Source: Deltaproteobacteria bacterium (lineage in GTDB: Bacteria; Desulfobacterota; JAENJC01). From it: 9,793 bases of DNA. Positions 5,817 through 9,793 of the stretch are shown here, piece after piece; within the stretch, counting starts at the first letter, position 1, and each line of letters starts with the position of its first letter. The DNA lies in the NCBI GenBank assembly GCA_016208525.1, contig JACQYJ010000105.1:1-9793 (forward strand), written 5' to 3'. A program made the translations under genes and the position numbers. The notes under the pieces were generated by a model, which was given only the letters and a program-made list of their open reading frames with translations, was not told where the DNA came from and searched no databases.

Positions 5817-6737
5817 TTATTTGAGTATTTCCTTTGCCTTCAGGACATCCTGGCTTATCTGTGCCACAAGGGCTGCCGGTGTTGGGAAGGCGACATCATC
5901 CCTTATCCTTTCTATAAAAAGGAGATCAACCTTTTCTCCGTATATATCATAATTAAAGTCAAATATATGGGCCTCAACAGAAAAAGGGTCATCTGGAAAT
6001 GTCGGATGTTTGCCTACATTGGCCACTGCATTGTATCTGTTTCCATTTAATACGAGAACTGAGGCATAAACCCCTGATTTTGGGAACAACTCACCTTTTG
6101 TTTCTATGTTTGCTGTTGGAAACCCCAATATCTTTCCCCTCTTTCTCCCTTGAACTACCACCCCTTCCATGTCGTAGGGCCTGCCAAGGAGAGTGAAAGC
6201 AAGTTTAACATTCCCGCCCCATATCGCCTCCCTTACCTTGCTGCTGGAAACCACCGCACCGCCGATCTTGACAGGGTCAACCACATGGAGTCTGAAACCA
6301 TACTCCTCTCCCATGCTTCTCAGAAATTCTGTGCCGCCTTGCTTCCCTTTACCAAAGGCATAATTGAATCCCACAACTACATCTCTTGCTCCAATAGTGT
6401 CAACCAGCACATTTTTAACGAAAGAGCGCGGATGCAGGTTAGCGAAGTCGAGATTGAACTCCGCGCATATAACAGCAGAAATCCCCAGCTCCTCCATTAT
6501 CTTGATCTTCTTTTCCGTGGGTGTTATCAGCGGAAGGTACTTTTCCGGCGCCAGGACCTTTATCGGATGAGGATCAAACGTAAAGGCCACGGAGTCCACC
6601 CCGGATTCAAGGGATAGTTCCATGGCCTTTTTCAATAACGCCTGATGTCCCAGATGTATGCCGTCAAAATTGCCTATGGCCAATACAGGTGATCTCAGGC
6701 CCTCTATTCGATCATTTCCCCTGAAGACACGTATCAC
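5817..6737 (-). CDS. ribF: Bifunctional riboflavin kinase / FMN adenylyltransferase (FAD synthetase)
   Basis: RibF phosphorylates riboflavin to FMN and adenylates FMN to FAD in the cytoplasm. The protein has 306 residues, the usual length. The N-terminal adenylyltransferase domain shows GNFDGIHLGHQALL at 22-35 (HxGH nucleotidyl-transfer motif), FTFDPHP at 52-58, VGFNYAFGKGKQG at 122-134 and VSSSKVREAI at 163-172. The C-terminal flavokinase domain shows GKILGFPTANI at 201-211, GVYA at 222-225, NVGKHPTF at 240-247 and EAHIFDFNYDIYG at 255-267, which includes the likely catalytic glutamate E255. The start is GTG at 6737-6735. It overlaps the upstream phasin stop as GTGA and has no well-placed Shine-Dalgarno, so translation is probably coupled to the phasin gene. 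RibF is essential in most bacteria. Confidence 0.97.
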   Translation of the reverse strand: MIRVFRGNDRIEGLRSPVLAIGNFDGIHLGHQALLKKAMELSLESGVDSVAFTFDPHPIKVLAPEKYLPLITPTEKKIKIMEELGISAVICAEFNLDFANLHPRSFVKNVLVDTIGARDVVVGFNYAFGKGKQGGTEFLRSMGEEYGFRLHVVDPVKIGGAVVSSSKVREAIWGGNVKLAFTLLGRPYDMEGVVVQGRKRGKILGFPTANIETKGELFPKSGVYASVLVLNGNRYNAVANVGKHPTFPDDPFSVEAHIFDFNYDIYGEKVDLLFIERIRDDVAFPTPAALVAQISQDVLKAKEILK

Positions 6738-7045
6738 TTTGTCTTTGCCGCGCCTCGGAGCTTTTTTTCGAGGGAAGCGACCCTCTTTGTCAGCTTTTCA
6801 ATGTCTTCCTTTGTCGCTATGTCCGCACTGCCGAGGACATCTTCAGCCCCTTTATGCAGTTTTTCAGAAAACTCCTTCCGTGCTTCTTCACCCCTCTTGA
6901 GGAGGTCTTTGAAGAGCTTCTCACCCTCCCTGGAGCTTATCTCACCCCTTTTTATCAGGTCATCCACCAGCTTCTTCATCTCCTTGCTTCCCTGTGTGAA
7001 GAGCCCGATCCCAGCCAAAACAGACTTTCTAAAGAACTCCGCCAT
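6734..7045 (-). CDS. Phasin-family-like small coiled-coil protein
   Basis: This 103-residue protein is highly charged and almost wholly helical. It starts MAEFFRKSVLAGIGLFTQGSKEM, continues with an amphipathic helix (KKLVDDLIKRGEISSREGEKLFKDLLKRGEEARKEF, given here only as a pattern of K/E and L/F), and ends in a leucine-heptad segment, KEDIEKLTKRVASLEKKL at about 79-96. This layout matches short phasin-like proteins of the polyhydroxyalkanoate granule-associated/regulator type (COG3937-like). No PHA synthase is visible, so a role in storage granules is not shown; many such proteins have unknown roles. The ATG at 7045 has a strong AAGGAGGT five bases upstream. The stop overlaps the ribF start by four bases, making it the first visible gene of the phasin-ribF unit. 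The dispersed repeat copy B ends about 50 bases upstream. Confidence 0.72.
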   Translation of the reverse strand: MAEFFRKSVLAGIGLFTQGSKEMKKLVDDLIKRGEISSREGEKLFKDLLKRGEEARKEFSEKLHKGAEDVLGSADIATKEDIEKLTKRVASLEKKLRGAAKTK

Positions 7046-7050
7046 AACGA

Positions 7051-7058
7051 ACCTCCTT
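7051..7058 (-). promoter_or_regulatory. Strong Shine-Dalgarno of the phasin-like gene
   Basis: AAGGAGGT on the - strand lies five bases before the ATG at 7045. It is probably the only efficient ribosome entry site for both the phasin-like gene and the overlapping ribF. I found no convincing promoter in the ~50 bases between it and repeat copy B. Confidence 0.8.
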
Positions 7059-7094
7059 GTATAAAGCTTTTAATTTCACCTGAAAATACCTTTC

Positions 7095-7209
7095 AAATCT
7101 CCCCTAACCCCTCTTTGCTAAAGAGGGGAACCTTTAAAGTCCACCTTTGGGAAAGGGGGATTAAGGGGGATTTTCATCGTTCTTTGTGACTGAAGGTCAT
7201 GACAGTTTC
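7095..7209 (-). repeat. Dispersed ~115-bp repeat, copy B (inverted relative to copy A)
   Basis: Read on the - strand this runs GAAACTGTCATGACC... to ...GGGGTTAGGGGAGATTT and aligns without gaps with 3731-3846, with about 22 differences over 115 bases by eye. As with copy A, it ends just upstream of a gene start, here 50 bases before the phasin-like ATG. In both places it therefore points the same way relative to the following gene. Confidence 0.8.
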
Positions 7210-7684
7210 GGAATGATTTATGAATTTATAGCATGGATGTAGATGATACGCAACAGGATTTCAGAAAGCTTCAGACAAGGGAAGACTTATAATAATCGCG
7301 TTCTATAGACGTTTCGCCGGAAGAATTTGAAAGGGCTGAAAGGACTTCATTTTTTTGTGAGATCAGAAGGACAGGGAAGGTTGTGTATAGAGGGTCTTGC
7401 AAAACTCTAAAACAGATCATTTAAAAACCATTTTTACCAGACTTCAAGGACTTCAGAAAAAAGAGAGAATCACCTTTTGGGTGAAGCTTTTTATCCTTTC
7501 AGATGTTTGTTTGATCTGTCTTTACCCGTGTTCATCCGTGGCCAACTGAGTTTTTTAGGTTTATATAACCTAAATCCTGCAATCGAACCACAGAGCACAC
7601 TGAAGAAACCCTTTATTTCCCGCCTCAGACGAAAGAAGTTGACTACATACTGCCGGGTGTTTCTAAGAGTGTGTACCTCAAGTA
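7210..7684. other. 475-bp gene-free stretch with repeat debris
   Basis: No intact gene is visible. It contains a possible nucleotidyltransferase remnant (7233-7424), a weak 5-bp hairpin TCACC/GGTGA (7470-7484) with T-rich flanks on both strands, and a 7-bp palindrome TTAGGTT/AACCTAA (7555-7573). Two fragments resemble common CCGTGGCC and ACCACAGAGCACAC-type dispersed repeats (about 7525-7543 and 7586-7604). The ATG-started open frame at 7477-7731 runs into the tRNA gene antisense and is not a gene. Confidence 0.5.
7233..7424 (+). pseudogene. Possible decayed remnant of a nucleotidyltransferase-type gene
   Basis: One frame reads from ATG 7233 (MDVDDTQQDFRKLQTREDL), meets two adjacent stops (7290-7295), and then continues with DVSPEEFERAERTSFFCEI, then RRTGKVVYRG, to a stop at 7422-7424. 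The second part resembles the C-terminal end of small MNT-type nucleotidyltransferases, which commonly finish with a PEEFE...F..E....GKVLY pattern. The first part is not recognisable. No start codon serves the second part and no HEPN partner follows. The call rests on one short motif and could be chance. Confidence 0.25.
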
Positions 7685-7771
7685 TGGTGCCGAAGGGGGG
7701 AATCGAACCCCCATGGAGTTGCCCCCACTAGACCCTGAACCTAGCGTGTCTACCAGTTCCACCACTTCGGC
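7685..7771 (-). tRNA. tRNA-Leu, anticodon CAG
   Basis: This is an 87-nt class II tRNA on the - strand with CCA encoded. The acceptor stem GCCGAAG (7771-7765) pairs with CTTCGGC, followed by discriminator A and CCA (7688-7685). The anticodon stem CTAGG/TCTAG encloses the loop TTCAGGG, giving anticodon CAG (complement at 7735-7737). A long variable arm (about TGGGGGCAACTCCA) and a T-arm GGGGG-TTCGATT-CCCCC complete the fold. The long variable arm together with GGTAGAC in the D-arm is typical of leucine tRNA. It decodes CUG. It stands alone; no other RNA gene is near. Confidence 0.96.
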
Positions 7772-7802
7772 ATAATGCAGGAAGTGCATATTTGAGATAG
7801 TT

Positions 7803-7830
7803 AATCTATACTAATTTCAAAAAAAGTCAA
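7803..7830 (-). promoter_or_regulatory. Probable promoter of tRNA-Leu
   Basis: On the - strand TTGACT (7830-7825), a 16-base spacer and TAGATT (7808-7803) place a start site about 25 bases before the tRNA 5' end at 7771. The -35 box is good, the -10 box is moderate, and the spacing fits a processed tRNA precursor. Confidence 0.4.
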
Positions 7831-8307
7831 TAGTTGATAAAGTCCTAAATCCACCACCTAATTCATAATGGTCTTTCAGTCTGTGAAATTTATGGTCAAA
7901 TTGCGCCCAAATTCATTTCTTCATGATTAAATCAAGGGCATAGTCCGTTCCCACCCTACTTTTGGCAGTGGCTATTTTGGTAGCGTTCCAAATAGGAGAC
8001 CCATTCCCGCCTCAATCCTCCCCCTGAAGGGTAGGAAGTTTTTGGCTGCTTCAAACCCCGAAGAAGAGGGGCATTGGCAGGGCAGATAACAAGAGTATGC
8101 AGGAGGAACAGAAGCAGTAGATAGGATTCAAGTGTGGTACTATTCACCGGCTTTTTGCAAGACCTTATGATAAAGGTCGGGATTTATCCTGAAACCATAC
8201 TCGACGACTTTATCAAGAAAGGGGCGGATATTGGGTATTATCTCCATATCCTTCATATCCAAATGTCTATTTTTGGTGAATCAGGGCTCAATAGATATGG
8301 AATACGG

Positions 8308-8336
8308 TTGCATCTCTCTTCATTAGGTGTTAGAAA
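8308..8336 (+). promoter_or_regulatory. Weak candidate promoter of the AsmA-family gene
   Basis: TTGCAT (8308-8313), a 17-base spacer and TAGAAA (8331-8336) lie seven bases before the ATG at 8344. The boxes are poor matches. The position would again give a leaderless transcript, and no good Shine-Dalgarno is present. It is listed because the layout repeats that seen at uvrB and pyrF. Confidence 0.2.
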
Positions 8337-8343
8337 ATATGGT

Positions 8344-9793
8344 ATGAGAAGGTTTTTTAAATCTCTTGCCATCCTCCTCCTCGCTTTCCTCACAATACTT
8401 ATAATCTCTACAATCATACTCAGGCGCTACTTCCCACCCGAAAGGATAAAGGGGATCCTTCTTGCAGAGGCTGAGAAGGCCATAGGCAGGAGGGTATCTG
8501 TCGGAGAGGTAGGTATCAGCCTGCTTCACGGGATAGATATTAGTGATATTTACATAGGCGAGAACCGGAGTTATGGAGATATCCCGTTTGTAAAGGTCAA
8601 GAGGGTCACCGTTGGATACGGCTTTTCAGAGATATTCCAGAAGAGGATTGTATTCAACAGGATTACTGTAGAACAGCCTGAGCTTTATATACGCGCACGC
8701 GAGGGAAAACTTGCCCTTTCCGATCTTATGATTATGAAGAAGCCCCCTCTTGAAGAAAGACCAACGGGACCGACGAAGCCTTTCCCTCTGACTGTCCTGC
8801 TCAAGAGCTGCGAGGTTAGGGGGATTAACCTGTTTTACGATGCAGAGGATGCAAAGGGTTCGATAAAGGGTATAAACATCTCCCTGAATGGCGATTTTTA
8901 CCCATTCAGGGGCATTAACGTCAAGGTATCTTCCAGAGATGAGGACAATATAGGTATCTCCGCAAAGGGTTTAACCTTAAATACCGGGTTATTGACTGAT
9001 ATGCATCTTGCCCTGAAAGGGACGGACTCCTTTTCGTTGCTGGGGAAGGTTCGGATGAAAGGTCTTAAAGCCGGTATTAATGAGAAGAGGCTTAGGCCGC
9101 TTGATATTAACCTGGGGCTTGATCTGACTGGAGAGATGAACGGCGGGGCAGAGATAAAGAGAGTATCGGTTGTGGTGGGGAAGGGTAGCAGCTTTAACCT
9201 CTCCGGCTCTATCAGAGAACTGAAAGGTCTTAAGGGTGTTGATATAAAGGTTACTGGCGAATCTGATCTGGCCGAGGTTTCAAAGATAGCTGCGGAGTTC
9301 ATGCCTATACCTGTGAGCGGGTCATTCAACATAGCGGGGATTCGGGTTGAAGGAGATGTGCCTGCTTCGCTGAAGGTAAAGAGTAATATCTCTCTAAACG
9401 GGGTAAAGGTTTCCCATAAGGGGATCAATCTCCAGGTTGACGGTTCTATAAAGGCGGAGGCCAACAGCAGGGGAGATGTCACCCTTTCTGGGATGAGGCT
9501 GAACTTGAACAATGCCGTGACTGTGGAGGCCTCTGCAAATGCCTCCAAGTGGGGAAAAGGGAAGGTCAGCGGGAGGGCGCACGTCGTCGTAGATAACGGA
9601 AAGTCCCTGGCTCTATTGCCTGAAGAGATATTGAAAAAGATCGGTAAGGTCGGCATCTCAGGTATGACAAAGGTTGACATGACAGGAGGAAGGGGTTCGG
9701 AGAAGGGGGCGCTCAAGGTTAATATAAGCGGCATGTCCGATGTAAGGAATCTATCGGCAGGACCAATCTCTGTGGACGAGACGGCTGTAAACT
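8344..9793 (+). CDS. AsmA-family protein, N-terminal part (runs off the window)
   Basis: 483 codons are visible without a stop; the C-terminus lies beyond the window. AsmA-like proteins are anchored in the inner membrane and span the periplasm, and are linked to outer-membrane biogenesis and lipid transport. The start MRRFFKS is followed by one signal-anchor helix at about 7-26 and then YFPPERIKGILLAEAEKAIGR. The AsmA N-terminal pattern follows: RRVSVGEVGISLLHGIDISDI at about 49-69, and FNRITVEQPELYI at 104-116 with REGKLALSDL at 119-128. The remainder is rich in alternating hydrophobic/polar beta strands, as expected for a repeating beta-groove. The ATG at 8344 starts just before the basic/hydrophobic anchor. 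An in-frame ATG at 8167 would put 59 unrelated residues before it and is less likely. Its presence implies a diderm cell envelope. Confidence 0.85.
   Translation, partial: MRRFFKSLAILLLAFLTILIISTIILRRYFPPERIKGILLAEAEKAIGRRVSVGEVGISLLHGIDISDIYIGENRSYGDIPFVKVKRVTVGYGFSEIFQKRIVFNRITVEQPELYIRAREGKLALSDLMIMKKPPLEERPTGPTKPFPLTVLLKSCEVRGINLFYDAEDAKGSIKGINISLNGDFYPFRGINVKVSSRDEDNIGISAKGLTLNTGLLTDMHLALKGTDSFSLLGKVRMKGLKAGINEKRLRPLDINLGLDLTGEMNGGAEIKRVSVVVGKGSSFNLSGSIRELKGLKGVDIKVTGESDLAEVSKIAAEFMPIPVSGSFNIAGIRVEGDVPASLKVKSNISLNGVKVSHKGINLQVDGSIKAEANSRGDVTLSGMRLNLNNAVTVEASANASKWGKGKVSGRAHVVVDNGKSLALLPEEILKKIGKVGISGMTKVDMTGGRGSEKGALKVNISGMSDVRNLSAGPISVDETAVN

Larger units (their letters stand above)
7772..8343. 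other. 570-bp stretch without a recognisable gene
   Basis: It contains the tRNA promoter (7803-7830) and then AT-rich sequence. The region 7920-8100 has short open frames on both strands but no recognisable protein. A 6-bp hairpin GACCTT/AAGGTC lies at 8161-8178. From about 8123 the + frame is open into the AsmA gene, but the upstream part (8167-8343, 59 codons) does not look like AsmA protein and is probably untranslated. Confidence 0.5.

Noticed and set aside
6150..6617. 155-codon + strand open frame opposite ribF
   Set aside because: ribF on the other strand has full family motifs throughout; this is its shadow.
7477..7731. 84-codon open frame on the + strand
   Set aside because: It crosses repeat debris and reads antisense through the tRNA-Leu gene.
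7956..8147. 63-codon open frame on the - strand near the tRNA
   Set aside because: It has no recognisable motif, no ribosome binding site and no homology I can name; composition alone does not support a gene.
8898..9734. 278-codon open frame on the - strand
   Set aside because: It lies wholly antisense to the AsmA-family gene, is full of Pro/Ser/Phe typical of an antisense shadow, and has no recognisable motif or start signal.
1..9793. CRISPR array, phage or defence system
   Set aside because: No regularly spaced direct repeats with unique spacers, and no integrase, transposase, phage or defence-family protein was recognised on either strand.

Overview
The window looks like a chromosomal segment of a Gram-negative-type bacterium of roughly 50% GC. 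It is mostly housekeeping genes, with an unusually high density of short dispersed repeats between them. The repeat styles (GTAGGGGC-ended palindromes, the AAATCCCCCTT...GGGGAGATTT unit, TCCACAGATTACACAGAT hairpins, heptamer tracts) recall uncultured Nitrospirota- or Desulfobacterota-like genomes. That is an impression from memory, not something proved by the sequence.

Left part (1-3052, + strand): the 3' end of dnaK, a 61-bp inverted-repeat element, an Hsp20 small heat-shock protein, a heptamer-based hairpin that may act as a terminator, a complete uvrB, and a 53-residue two-helix membrane protein directly behind uvrB. uvrB has a consensus TATAAT only six bases before its ATG and no ribosome binding site, which suggests a leaderless transcript.

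Middle (3049-5816): convergent to uvrB is a broken pyrF (- strand). It keeps both ends of orotidine 5'-phosphate decarboxylase but lacks about 40-50 central residues, and the two parts are out of frame. It has a near-consensus promoter that also predicts a leaderless transcript. Next come a TrmH/SpoU-family RNA methyltransferase (+) and, convergent to it, a flippase-like (UPF0104-type) integral membrane protein (-).

Right of centre (5817-7045, - strand): the order of transcription is a phasin-like coiled-coil protein, then ribF (FAD synthetase/riboflavin kinase), then the flippase-like gene. The phasin and ribF overlap by GTGA; a 141-bp gap carrying a palindromic repeat separates ribF from the flippase-like gene. 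Two copies of one ~115-bp repeat, in opposite orientation, bracket the block from the methyltransferase to the phasin.

Right part (7046-9793): an essentially gene-free 1.3 kb holds the second repeat copy, a possible nucleotidyltransferase remnant, scattered repeat debris and a tRNA-Leu(CAG) on the - strand. The start of a large AsmA-family protein (+) then runs off the window.

I found no convincing new multi-gene system. The points most worth checking are the broken pyrF, the leaderless-type promoters, and the repeat families that supply UTRs, a stop codon and possible terminators to ordinary genes.
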